Program-made: the position numbers and the translations under genes
Source of the DNA: Callaeas wilsoni
Lineage: Eukaryota; Chordata; Aves; Passeriformes; Callaeidae
Length of the DNA: 64,000 nt
Direction of reading: 5' to 3'
NCBI GenBank assembly: GCA_013398955.1
Contig: VWPU01002121.1
Coordinates: 62,001-126,000, forward strand
Shown: piece by piece, positions 52,988-64,000 of the stretch
How the letters are laid out: each line of letters starts with the position of its first letter
Numbering within the stretch: position 1 is the first letter of the stretch
Notes under the pieces: generated by a model
What the model saw: only the letters and a program-made list of their open reading frames with translations
What the model was told of the DNA's origin: nothing
Database searches by the model: none

Positions 52988-55900
52988 GTAAGAGATGAAT
53001 GTTTCTTGTGAGTTTTGTTCTGTTTTGTTTTAAATTTGGGGCCAAGAAAACCTCCATTAAAAAAAAAAGGTCATGAAAATGTGTTTTGCATAAACATGTG
53101 AACAGCTTAAATGAGAAGCTGGGTATGTAACTGAGAAAATGCATTCAAGGCAAAAAAGGTGCCTAGTCAAAGTCCTGAAATAAATATCAGGACTCCAAAT
53201 TAGGAGGAAGCACTAGGACTGACTGCTCTCTGTGGAGAAAAGTTACATGAGTGTTCATCTTCCAAGACTGAAAGCAAAACCGAGGTCCTAAGCCCAGCTG
53301 GAGGTGGTGAGTTTTCACTATTGTCTGCACACCCTTGTTACTCCTCCAACTGATTTTATGTACACATAATTCACAAAAACATTAAGGGAAAAACTGAAAC
53401 ACGTTTCAGCAGGTGTTAGTTCAAGACCCAGTTAACACTTTACAAATGTGGAGGTGCAAATGGCTTAATAAGCTGAATGCCTCATGTTCCCACGCTCCCA
53501 CCCACCTTCTTTTAGGTTTGATCTGGTTTGATTGTGCTCTTCTATAACTAGTTCTCCATTCCAGGTCTCAGGAAAGATCACTTTTATGTGAATATCCATG
53601 GCTAGAAGGGAACATGTTGGGGAATACTTATCTTTCCAGTTCATCAGAAAGCCTGCTCCCTTTGTGCTCTTTCAATTATCTACCCACGTGCAGCTAAAAA
53701 GCTGAGCGAGTAACATGTGTATGACCAGTACTGGTCAGATGGCAAACTGGCCAAAAAATAAAAGAATGTTTAAGAATAATTAACTTAGGAAAAAGTAAAT
53801 CTCATTCAGTCAGACTATGATGCAGCTGCTGCTTAAGTCTATGGAAAGCCAGCAGTGGATATAGTTCATACTCATATTTCCCAAAGCAGAAACATGGTAT
53901 AAGATCGTTCAATAAACTGTTCTCCACCAGCAGCTTGTCTGCTTCTTCTTGCGGCTACCACTTGGGCTTATTACTCATGCTGAGCTTGAACATAAGCATG
54001 AGTTTGTAGGAGTGGAACTACATGAGAGATCTTGTGGAAAATTCGTATCACTGCAAGCCCAGGAGTCACTGGCGTTCAATGAAAGGAAAAGCAGATGTTA
54101 GACGTGAGAGCATCATCGGCTCATTGAAAACGTGCCTTCTTTTAAGGCTTCCACACAGACTTGCCTGTGGCCAGCACCACATACATCAAAAATGAGAACA
54201 GCTAGTCAGAGGAGAAGAGAAATTTGCATTGACCTTCAAAACTCAGCATTAGGAGTAATTATTGATCCACAAACAATGCTGTTGAGTATATGCATTTTCC
54301 AGAAAACAGCATGAGAAATGCCCAGAGGTAAGGGGAAAGAAAGCATTATCATCAGCTCCATCTTCCAGATGCTGGAAGCATGGGAAAATAAAGATTGGCT
54401 TCTCAGTCCTAAGGAGTTAAAACAAGGGATAGGATATCCCACAACTGGAGTCTAGTCCATATCTTGACACTACAGTGAGGAAAGATGAAGCCGCAATACA
54501 TTCCCCCATGCACCTGGCTTCCTCCCAAAGGAAACTGAGGCAAGTCATGCCAACAGGTTGCCTAATCTTAGAGAATCTCCCCATAACTAGGACACAGCCT
54601 CCAGAGTCATGATGGTGGGAGAAACTTCAGAACAGCCTGGCTTAGCTCTGTGAGCCACTAAACCTCCCTCCACCTGAGAACTTCATCTGCCACGTAGATC
54701 ATCAGCGCACTCTTTGGCTGAGTAGCCAGCTTCACCCTTCCCTCCACCCTTCCCTCCTCCTCTGCCGAATCTCTAATGGAAATCATATGATGTGAAAACC
54801 TCTCACTTTCCTTATTTCAAATACTTAGGACGTAAAGAGAGTAAGACCGGCTGTATGTGTCAGAGTAACATCTCTCTTCTTGGAAAGCCTGTGTGCAACA
54901 CAAGGAAATGCCTGACTGAGCCATGGCTCACATGCAGCTCTTGTTTTACTAACAACAGTCAAATCCAGCAAATTCTCATTCCCATGTCAAAAGGCAGGTG
55001 TTATAATCAGGCACTGCATAAAAAGAAAGCTGCCAAGGAAACCCTTCATCCTGAGCCAGGCTAATAGATAACACAAAGGTGTTTGCAGCTTAGATGGGAA
55101 ACCTCAAAAGAAAAATGACAGCCTTGGAGGAAAAGGAGTTTTGGTTTGATGGGCAGAGGTATTAACTCTTCTTCTGAGTGCCAGACAGTAGCACACTGGG
55201 GCTGAGGCTGCCTAGGGGACCATTTGTGATAATTTAAGAGCTGACTTCTTTGTAGGAAGAGGAGCACCTTTTTAACCTCAACGCTCTACTTCTGCAGGCT
55301 TCCAGATCTGGTCCAGCCACCACGGTAGGTGCTGTAGGTTGCCTCTGGGGTGTGCACAAAGGGCAACAGAGAATAAATCCTTTGAAAAATATTTAGGAGC
55401 CTACAAATCTAAGCAAGTTTAATAACACTGTCCTACATTGTTCAACAGAGATATTCACACTACACACGTAAATTCCGTGGGCTTCGTTCATCATGGGCAT
55501 TCTGCTCTTCTTGCTCTACATGAGAAAAAATCTTGCCAGCATACAGTCAGGCCATTTTTACAGATTTTACCTTTTATGTTTGTTTGCTTGTTTGATTGAT
55601 TGACTGATTGATTTGGGTTCTCTTTCTTTCATTAACTTTATGGTAACCATTTTCTACTTTCTCAAATACTCTTTTACTTGTGCTGCTCTTTGAGATGCTT
55701 TAACCAGCACTGGTGTGTAGAGACAAGGCAGTGGGAGTGTGCTGGCTGCATAGCCAGACCCACAAAAGCTTTCTTGCCCTCTGGCTACCAAACTAAAGGC
55801 AACTTTTCCTAACTCCAGAGTGTCTCTGTAAGGCAGCATTATATCCCGAGTCATAGATGGTTACTGACTGCATTGTATTGGCCCAACTCCACCTGATAAT

Positions 55901-58900
55901 TACCATGGAGAAAGCTGATGTGAACTGGGAGTTCCCTATTGGCTGAAGTTCATACTGTAGGTTTTCCAGAAGTGTAGCACAAAAAACACCCCAAACCAAA
56001 GTCAGATCTGTTTCAGGAAGCTCAAGGCTAATTTCCCAATTATAATCCAGAGCGGAATGCTCAAGAAGTTTAAACTGACGTAATTCTTAGTCCAGCTATG
56101 TGACTTTTCTGGACAGAAATTCAATTTTCTCAAAACTGACACATTTAAAAAAAAAAAAAACAAACCCAAACCAAACAATACCCTGCTGAACCTTTTTATA
56201 CCCTGAAAAAAGCAGCATAGCTTCAGCGATCAGATTTAATGTACCAGCAACTTGCCAGACAGCTCTAGCTGTAACCCCACACTTATTTCTGAGTAACTCT
56301 TCAACATCACCAACATCCAAGCAGGTGTAACTCCCAGAGCAGAGTCAGAAGGTGACTTACATTTGAGGAACATGATGCCCAAGCTCCTAGAATTTAAAAA
56401 CCACCCCAGCAGAAGTGCTGCACACCAATTCAGCCTGTGCTTTTCTTACAGGTTATTTTGCCGGCATTCATGATGCTGGGAGCAGGTGGAGCAGGATGTT
56501 GCGCTAACAGGTGTGGGGTAAGTGGATATTTATGTGTTGAAATGGCACTACAGAGTTTGTGCAATAGCTCTTTAAATGGCTGCTCAGCAGGTGGAAATGT
56601 GCAGTGACAAACCATCACACCACTGTCAGCACCCATGTCAGAGAAACGTAAAAGAGGAGCTTGATTTACAGCGTCCCTGGGCTGGAGCTGAGAGCTCAGT
56701 AGCCAACAGGAATATTATGATATTGCAGCTGCTGATATGAGGGAAATCAGCCAGGGCCGGTGCTGCAGCCCTTAGGCTCAATGCTGAGGGCAAAGGGGAC
56801 AACATCACGTAAAGTAAACTGTGGCTCCAGCTTACCCTGCTCAAGGCAATCCTAAAGACTGAGACAGCTGCCTGTTCCTCCTGCTTCCACAGAGTCCTGT
56901 TTCCTCTATACCTTTCCATGGCAATCTGCTTTTCCACAGGTTCATCCCTGCTTTTCTCTGTAGGGATACATAGGACCCCTATTTGCAGGTCCATGCCAAA
57001 AGCCTGAGCTGCTGCATCTAGCACTGAGGAGCCAGCGCTGCTTCCTGCAGCTCTGACCAGTAGCTCACATGCACCCAAATGTTATGCACATGAAATGTGA
57101 AAATGCAATTTAGGCTCTCTGATATCTAAAGAAAGGCCAGAGACATTTTTTCCTTCATAATTAAAAATATTATAAAGCAACATGTTATGCAGGCATCTCC
57201 ATTCATCCTCAAGCCCCAGGAACAGACTTCTGTGTGGCTATCATTATTGGCAAGAATAAACTGACTTAGAAATTTTTTTGAGTCTGAATCCTTCCCAGAA
57301 GCAGCCTGGAATGAGAGATTTCCATGTAATAAAACACGTCTCTTCTGTACTCTTCAATTAATATTTAGTTTGATCCATGAGAAGACCTTTGGCTCTTCAA
57401 AATGTTTTACTTTAATTCATTATTCATAATACCAAAATAGCATTCTTTATTAGGATGTCAGCAAGCACATTCCAAGGGACATGGCATTACACTAATTTTA
57501 CCAAATGTCACATGCACAAACAGAACGCTAATGATGGCCTAGCAGGCCAGTTGCAGAGCTGGGGTGAGATCCTAGGCACCCTGCAAAAAGTGCCTGAGCC
57601 AGCTGCTTTGCTTGATTTTGAGTGATGTAGAAAGCAATGGTGAAAAACAGCCACTGTAGTGGTTCCTACACTCACTGAATGTGGTGAGTCAGAGGGGAAA
57701 TCCAGCTGAACTGGGCTGAGTTCACACATCTCAGGTGTCTCTTCTCCATCCTTCATCCCAGCCCTAAATATTACAGAGCCAAGAGTCAAACTTCCCCAGA
57801 CTGGCTGGGTTCACTCTCCAGGCCAACAACACAGGTGGTGGCAGTGTCATCCAGCAGCCCACATCCACAGACCCACCACAATCCTCTGCTCTCCCCCACG
57901 TCTTTCACTGTCTGAGCCATTCCTAGCAGCAGTACATGAATGCCAGATACCCTGTCTGCACCTTCCCATCACTGATTGGTTACCTACCAGCTGTTCCTCC
58001 TCTTCTTTGTTTGCTGTTACGGAGGAATAAAATAAATGTTAAGAAAGTAATTTGATTATGCACTGTGGTATTTTGTAGAATCAGGAGAATCACAGAATCA
58101 TTAAGGTTAGAAAAAACTCCAAGTTCATCAAGTTCAACCTTCAAATGAATACCGCCATGCCCACTAAAGCATATCACAAAGTGGCTGATGGCCAAGTGAA
58201 GCTACCCAAACCAAACTGGAAAATAGGCTCAGTGAGAACAGTCTATCTATGAAAATACTGTCTTCTTGAACACACTCCTCTGGAGTCATACATCTCTGTG
58301 AGGTGGAAAGGGTGAAGTTCTACATACACCCTGTTTCAAACAGACTGTGGCTCAAAGTAGGGATGAGATGGGAACATGAGCAAAGAGTGAGTGTGATCGG
58401 CACTAAAAATAAGTTTACCCTGCACAGCTCCTGAGGAAGAGTGATTTCCAAGCATTGAAAAAGAGGTGAGTATTTCAGGGAGATCTGATGGTGTGCTTCT
58501 TCAAGGGAAGAAACCTCAGGCAAAATCTGCTTTGAGGAGAGTAGGAGAAAATGCACGGACATCCACAGCAGGGTTGTGTGTGACATCCACAGCTCAGATG
58601 TCCTGACTATGTGGGCTGTATATGCAAGGCAGGGTATGGTGTGAGGCCCTGGACAACAGAGAAGTCCTGGGATTGGTTCAAATATTCACAATATCAGCAA
58701 CTTCCCAAAGTGCCAGAGCTCCTTGTGAGGTAGGTCTGGATGGACCTGATAAGGGGTCCCCAGCTACTTCCACTTGCTGGCAGAGAAAGAGCCCTCACTG
58801 GAACTACTCAGGAGCCTCTGTAATCCAAGAGTTAGTTTGGGCACCTTTCTTTGGGCTTTGGAGATCTTAGGTATAAAACTATAATTTACAGTCAATACTC

Positions 58901-61900
58901 AGAATTGCTCGTCATAGTAAAAAAAAAAAGAGGCTAAAGCATTATTACTGATCAGAATTATTGTTCAACCAAAACGTAACATTTTCCTCAGGGCAGGGAC
59001 TCTGTTCTATTTTATTTTGTGCAATTCCTGGTTTAATAGTTTCAGATTTCATCAAAGTCTTTACACACTGCCAAAGTATCTTCAACAGTAATAATAATCA
59101 CTATGTTTCTCATACTTCTTATTCACTTTAGTGAGTTTTCCAGTTCAGTGATTATGTGCTGCATTAAGTTTTTTCATTAATCGACTTTAAATTATTATTT
59201 ACAAACATACGTAAATGGCTTCTTGTCCTTGCACTATGGAGTAATGAATTTGGAAAGTAATGGATTTAGAAAGCTTCTGTGTCTTGCAGCTTAGCACGTA
59301 CACATCTGAAATCATCCACTGCATTGATGTGATGAGGAAAAAGGCCCACCCAAAATACAGTTTCCCTCATTGCATCAGCAAACATATATTCCAGTATTTC
59401 TAAGACTTCCTTAAGAGTTACTAGTAGAACAAGAATAGCCATAGCAGCTTTCCAGACAAACAAACCTAGATAAGCAAAGATATCCAGATAACCAGACAGA
59501 ATAACAATTCCATCATAAAAACAAAACCAAAAAAAACACTTCCAGACAAAGAAACAGAGAAGAAAGAAATGTGTATGGAACAAGAACCAAGGCAATAAAG
59601 AACAGCACAAGCTGGGACAGGAGGAACTTGGTAACTTCACCAAAGCAGCTGATGCAAACATTCAAAGAATGAATTCTAAGAGTCTTCATCAGCTCACCAG
59701 GGACAATTCAATTGTGTGAAGGATAAAGCAGGGAAAATCAGCAAAAATGATCAGCAAAACCTTCTCAGGAGTACAGAACAGGTCAACATCATGGGAAACT
59801 AACTTCAACACACTCAAGCATCTCAGCTTAGGTCTCCTGCTGCAATTAAGGACACAAATGAGGAAATGAAATATTTCAATGAGAAGTACAACTAGGAAAA
59901 ATGCTGAAAGTTTGAGATGATGAAATGGTTAATAAAATTCTTGGATTTTCACAGATTATGAGGCGAGCCTCCAGAAAAGTCTCCAGATCAGTAGATAAAA
60001 TGGGGAAATGCCCCTGCATGTCTAGAAAATGCTGAGGACAGCCAATCTAACAGCTGCAGCAACTTCAGACTTCTCTTTCAGAGACAAGTAAAGTCTTTGT
60101 CTGGATGATCTTGTACACAGTAAGGGAAATAGTTGGGATGAGGCTAGTCACACAGTCAACAGATTTCAAATGAGACAATCATGTGACAGAGAATACTCAT
60201 GACAGATAGCACTGACAAGTACTACTAGTACTAACTGCTATGATAAAACACAGTAATACCAAAAGACCATTTAACTTTTTCTTCATAATTATCTTCAGGA
60301 TGCCCTGTACTGCTATGTTGTGCTAAAACAAATTGTTAACATAACATGTTAAGATCCTTCAACCAAGAAGCAGAATGCACAGCTGAAGTAAATAAGAAAA
60401 CAAGTGGGAAAAAGTGATTCGGCATAGGTAGGAGTTTCAAAGAGAGTATCAGTCACTCACCTTCACCACAAGGCATGGTTGGCGATCTTATTGTAAGAGA
60501 CAGTGCATCAGCTACAACTCAGACACAGTTTTGGCCCGAGACAATAGACTAAATTACCTACATTTTGCTGACAATGGAGCTCTGCTAAGAGGCAATTCAG
60601 CCAACATGCAGATAAAGACTAAAGACAGAGTATGCAGCTTTGCAAGAAAAGACTGAGTTGTTAATCAGTTATGATTAAATAAATCCCATGAGAAATCCCA
60701 GCAACTTCTAACTCAAGGATTGCTTTAGAGGCAAAACAACACACAAAATTAGTCAACTCACACACCAGCATCGTGCAAGGTTCTACAGAAAGCAGTCAGC
60801 TAGCAAGCTGGAAACTGCATTCACCAGCTTGAACATGTTCAGACAGTGAATAGCCTTTTCAAGGCTTTGCCACAAAACTCCAACGTGGATGGTGGATATT
60901 TCCATTTGACACTGTAGTGCAGTGGTCTGTGGAACAACTGGGACTAGGAGAAGGTTTCTACCTGCCTTGTGGGCTGTTGGATTTCACTTGGTATTTGCTG
61001 GCAACAGGGAATTATGAGACTTGAGCTATTTGGCTTCAAACCTGAGTCATAGATAAGAGTATTTTGTATGTGCTTCCTTGGTCATGCCACTGCCTTGACT
61101 TTAAGGCAGGCCTGCTGCCTTCTCCCTGCTCCAGGTCCTCCCCTGGCTCTATCAGTCTGTTCCAGAGTTTTTTCTCCCACTTGGCAGAGTTGTGAACAAC
61201 CACAAACAGTGATTCTTAACAAGACTATTGGGAAGCCTGTCCCAGATGCACCACCAGTAGGACCCTCCTGGGATTTTTGTTTCTATATGCAAACAGCAAC
61301 CAGATACATCCCATTCATTACTAGAAAACTACCCCAAAATGGAGTAAAGGTAACATTTCTGTGGGAGTGGCTGATGTAAAATATGAGTGCATTACATACA
61401 ATTCAAAGTCACTGCTGGTTTGTTGCCACATGCAGCACAATTAGATTTCTCAACATGAGCAGTGGTAATCACTTGTCATGGTGTTGCAAAATGAAGGAAA
61501 GCAGCAATAAGAAAAGCTTTTTTGCATTCCATCAATTAGCAAAAACAATTAATGTATCTTCTGTTGCTTTTATACCCGGTTCAGTAGTTGATTGCTTGTT
61601 TCTGCTGGTGCAGGGGCCAAGAAATGTGAAGAGTTGGAAATGTCAAGGCACATGATATGGAACAGATCAGTCCAGGACTGGCCTCATACTGGCTTTTGAA
61701 AGTGAACTCACCAGATGTTTCATAATTGATAGCTTAAGTATAAAACTCTGAATAAGTTCTTTAACATCTAGGACAGCTACAACAGTCAGAAAAAGTAAAT
61801 TATTTTTTATTCCCACAAGTTTAGTAGCAGAAGTAGTTTCAGCATAAAGAAAGAGACAAGTAAAGAGAATTCTTTCCCATTCATTGTGAGCTCTCCATGC

Positions 61901-63565
61901 TGCTCAAACCTCTGTGTACACAATGTTGGAGGTCTTTTCCCTTTCAGATGCTGTTGTCAGTGATCCTGTCTGTGCTGGGATTCGCAGGAGGAGCGTATTG
62001 TGTGGTCATCTCCTCGCTGGGGCTGATTGGGGGTCCTCTGTGTGACACAGGTGATGGAGAATACCTCTACCCTTTCAGGAATGACACTCTGGAGTGAGTA
62101 TAGCTTACAGGCTCCTCCAATTTTGCTTTCCTTGATCCCTCCCCTATCTTTTTATAGTAAACTTGGACTTTTCCAAAATGAACTGATGGTTCACCCTGTG
62201 TACATCTAAACTCACGCTTCTCTGAGTAGCTGGTCATCTCTTTGACCAAGGAATCATCCTTGGGCAAATTGCCCGAATTTCATCTGCTGTGCTTGCCACA
62301 AGCCCTTTGTGCAATTTGCACCATGCTTTCAAAAGGCCTGTGAGCTGTGACTCCCACCAGAGTCAAAAGGAAATGTTTGCTTACTGTGCCACATTAATCT
62401 GTTAAATTATCAAGAATTCAGCCTGCTCTAGCTACTACTGAAAAGCAAAGCAAAAATCTTCTCTGAATCTTTAAAGGCAACCTTGACAACCACGCTCTTC
62501 AAGCCAGAGCTAGAGATAATGAATGGACTGGGCTGAGATACCAGAGCAGGAATGGAGGATGTGGAGACACATTTTAAAACCATTATGGACCTTTCTCTTT
62601 GGTTATTAACATAATTTTGCCATACAACAAAGAGGAGATTCTTGTGCATGCAGCAACGTACAGATGTGAGTCTCTTCCCTAATTATCAGTTGCATCTCTG
62701 CAAAGTGAATTCTGGGGAGAATCACCAGCTTTTACCAATTAGCACCATCTGAGACTCACTTTGTTCAATAAAGTTCAGAAAATAAAATGCCAGAAAACAC
62801 AGAAAGCATTCTCAAGTTTTTACTTTCTAATACCTTGACAATTATTTTCTTCCACCACAGAGACAATTATTTGTTCAACCAGACAACATGGAGTATTTGC
62901 AAACAACCTGAAAACATCATCCTCTGGAATATTGTCCTTTTCTCTATTCTCCTGGCCATCGGTGTGATTGAAGCTATTCTTTGTTTCATTCAAGTCATCA
63001 ATGGACTCACTGGCTTCATATGTGGCACATGTATGAAGAGAAGAAAGGTTGGTATGCAGTAGAAGTGTGCTTTACGTTCTTTCCAATTTTATTTTTCAGG
63101 CTCTGGTAATGGTACATGAGCTGAGAGATGTGCACAGGCCCTGGATGAGCTCCTCTGCGGAGCTGAGGCAGTACAGATGCATTTGCACACTCTTCCTCTG
63201 TCACATTTTAGTCAAGGATAACCTGGTCCTCAGACTTTTCTAAACAGCGGACCAGTATGACATATTGACACACTCACTTGCATGGTTCTGTTCCTCTTCA
63301 AAAAGCTTTTTTGATAAAATGTAATGACTCTCCCAAGCATCTATGAGAGACAAAAAGTAGGGATGTTTTTAACTGGTCAACAGTAGTAAAACTGTTGTTT
63401 TATAAAATGGAAGAAAACATCTTCCAAGTTTCATTTATCACTATTCTTCCTTTTCATGGTATATTTTCATTGTACAAGGTATTTGCAGTAAGTCAGATAT
63501 CCCTTGGAACATTAATTAATCATCTTTCATTCATTGCCTTTCAGACAAATATTTCTGGAATGTGA
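52817..63565 (+). CDS. TM4 L6-family four-span membrane protein (TM4SF1/4/5/18-like), 5 exons, about 196 aa
   Basis: Five plus-strand exons join in phase (171+66+146+187+21 nt) to about 196 residues plus stop; TM4SF1 and TM4SF4 have 202. The family (L6 antigen group) consists of tetraspanin-like plasma-membrane proteins involved in adhesion, migration and proliferation control. The N-terminus MCTGKCSKCIG and the NILLYFPNG motif are diagnostic. Membrane spans lie at about 10-30, 45-67, 80-103 and 151-173. The large outer loop has sequons N124 (NDT) and N134 (NQT) and the family motif TTWSICKQPENI. LFSILLAIGVIEAILCFIQV and INGLTGFICGTC resemble TM4SF1 most; the short inner loop GAGGAGCCANRCG resembles TM4SF5. 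Which family member it is remains open, so no symbol. The last exon is the least certain. Confidence 0.9.
55577..55615 (+). repeat. (TTGT/TTGA)n simple repeat
   Basis: A run of TTTG and TTGA tetramers (TGTTTGCTTGTTTGATTGAT and on) in intron 1 of the TM4SF gene. Confidence 0.8.
56452..56517 (+). CDS. TM4SF exon 2: end of second span, Cys-containing inner loop
   Basis: Acceptor TTTTCTTACAG, donor GTAAGT at 56518; 22 codons, phase 0 at both ends. Product VILPAFMMLGAGG then AGCCANRCG. The inner loop is several residues shorter than in TM4SF1 or TM4SF4, while the double Cys is kept. Confidence 0.9.
58083..58195 (-). repeat. CR1 LINE 3' end (TM4SF intron 2)
   Basis: AGAATCACAGAATCATTAAG, GTTAGAAAAAACTCCAAG, TTCATCAAGTTCAACC and CCATGCCCACTAAAGC are the reverse complement of a CR1 3' end. 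Confidence 0.85.
59266..59661 (-). other. Unrecognised 131-codon hydrophobic reading frame in TM4SF intron 2
   Basis: Open from ATG at 59661 to TAA at 59266 on the minus strand, antisense to the TM4SF gene. It is rich in Phe, Leu and Trp, with several possible membrane spans, and ends in a more polar stretch (VDDFRCVRAKLQDTEAF). A stop codon lies directly before the ATG. The plus strand here is A-rich, which alone can create such a hydrophobic antisense frame. Not recognised; it may be chance or the remnant of a retrocopy. Confidence 0.2.
61948..62093 (+). CDS. TM4SF exon 3: third span and start of large outer loop
   Basis: Acceptor CTTTTCCCTTTCAG, donor GTGAGT at 62094, phase 2 at the end. 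It encodes MLLSVILSVLGFAGGAYCVV, ISSLGLIGGPLC and YPFRNDTL. GPLC is a conserved family motif. Confidence 0.94.
62861..63047 (+). CDS. TM4SF exon 4: outer loop and fourth span
   Basis: Acceptor CTTCCACCACAG. It encodes DNYLFNQTTWSICKQPEN, IILWNIVLFSILLAIGVIEA, ILCFIQVINGLTGFICGTC and MKRRK. The donor is taken as GTTGGT at 63048; a second GT lies at 63052. Read-through gives VGMQ and a stop at 63060-63062. Confidence 0.93.
63545..63565 (+). CDS. TM4SF exon 5: short C-terminus and stop (tentative)
   Basis: A good acceptor (TTCATTGCCTTTCAG) precedes TNISGM and TGA, in phase with exon 4 ending at 63047. A tiny last coding exon is normal for this family. If the 63052 donor were used instead, a different frame would stay open for about 60 more codons. 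Confidence 0.55.
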   Translation, partial: TNISGM

Positions 63566-64000
63566 ATGACTTACAAGGAATGCCAAGACAAGCCCCAAGC
63601 TGCCGATTCACATACAATAAGGATAGTGCACTGTGCTGTTTTATTTATGGGGGGACAACAAAAAAAAAGTTCAGGCATTTCACGGGGCAAAATGATTTTT
63701 TTTATAAAGAAGTCAGAGTGGAAAAGGGCTAGATCATTTCAGTCTGAGACTCCACATTTTCATCTCTCTAAACATACCTCAGGTACTGGCAAAAACATTA
63801 ATCTATCTGGTCCTGACTACTGTACTTGTGTATAAAGCACAACAGTCCTCAGATAAAAGATTTCCACTTGCCCTCTCATGTACGTGGGAAATGGAACTGT
63901 TGTTAATATATACATTTATCAGCTGCATGAAGCAGGCGCTCTCTGGCTGAAGTAAATAATGTCCCGTCCTCCCCAAATCCCACCGTGAGCTCACCTGTCT
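63566..64000 (+). other. 3' UTR or downstream flank of the TM4SF gene
   Basis: No AATAAA hexamer on the plus strand in this stretch, so the 3' end probably lies beyond the window. No other gene seen. Confidence 0.4.

Noticed and set aside
59266..59661. Faint by-eye echo of the multi-pass region of RNF26-type ubiquitin ligases
   Set aside because: Only a few hydrophobic residues agree and no RING domain follows downstream.
1..64000. CRISPR arrays, operons, tRNA or rRNA genes
   Set aside because: No spaced direct repeats, cloverleaf sequences or rRNA-like blocks seen; the window is vertebrate intron/exon DNA.

Overview
This window is vertebrate nuclear DNA, most likely from a bird. Genes are split into short exons with GT-AG introns. 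The dispersed repeats I recognise are almost all CR1 LINE copies with the avian-type 3' tail. There are no prokaryotic-style operons. Other CR1-rich sauropsids (crocodilians, turtles) cannot be excluded from sequence alone.

Two genes account for all the coding sequence I can support. On the minus strand, 35301 down to 2162, lies a complete 20-exon gene for a membrane-anchored multicopper ferroxidase of the ceruloplasmin/hephaestin family. The 20 exons join in phase to give 1164 residues: a signal peptide, six cupredoxin domains with the full copper-ligand set, a Thr-rich stalk, one membrane span and a short cytoplasmic tail. A TATA-like promoter lies just upstream of the start codon (about 35400), and candidate poly(A) signals lie below 2162. 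On the plus strand, 52817 to 63565, lies a five-exon gene for a four-span TM4 L6 (TM4SF1/4/5/18-type) protein of about 196 residues.

Layout: 1-2161 is 3' UTR and downstream flank; 2162-35301 is the ferroxidase gene, with a long first intron (26690-35131); about 35400-52800 is a 17-kb intergenic stretch between the divergent genes, with no gene I recognise; 52808-63565 is the TM4SF gene; 63566-64000 is its 3' UTR or flank. CR1 fragments are scattered through introns and intergenic DNA.

A TM4SF cluster next to the 5' end of an oppositely oriented ferroxidase matches the mammalian ceruloplasmin (CP) locus. The protein here, however, has a hephaestin-type transmembrane C-terminus, unlike secreted mammalian ceruloplasmin. 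That mismatch is the main point of interest: either the avian CP-locus gene is membrane-bound, or a hephaestin-like paralogue sits in tandem with a CP gene outside this window.
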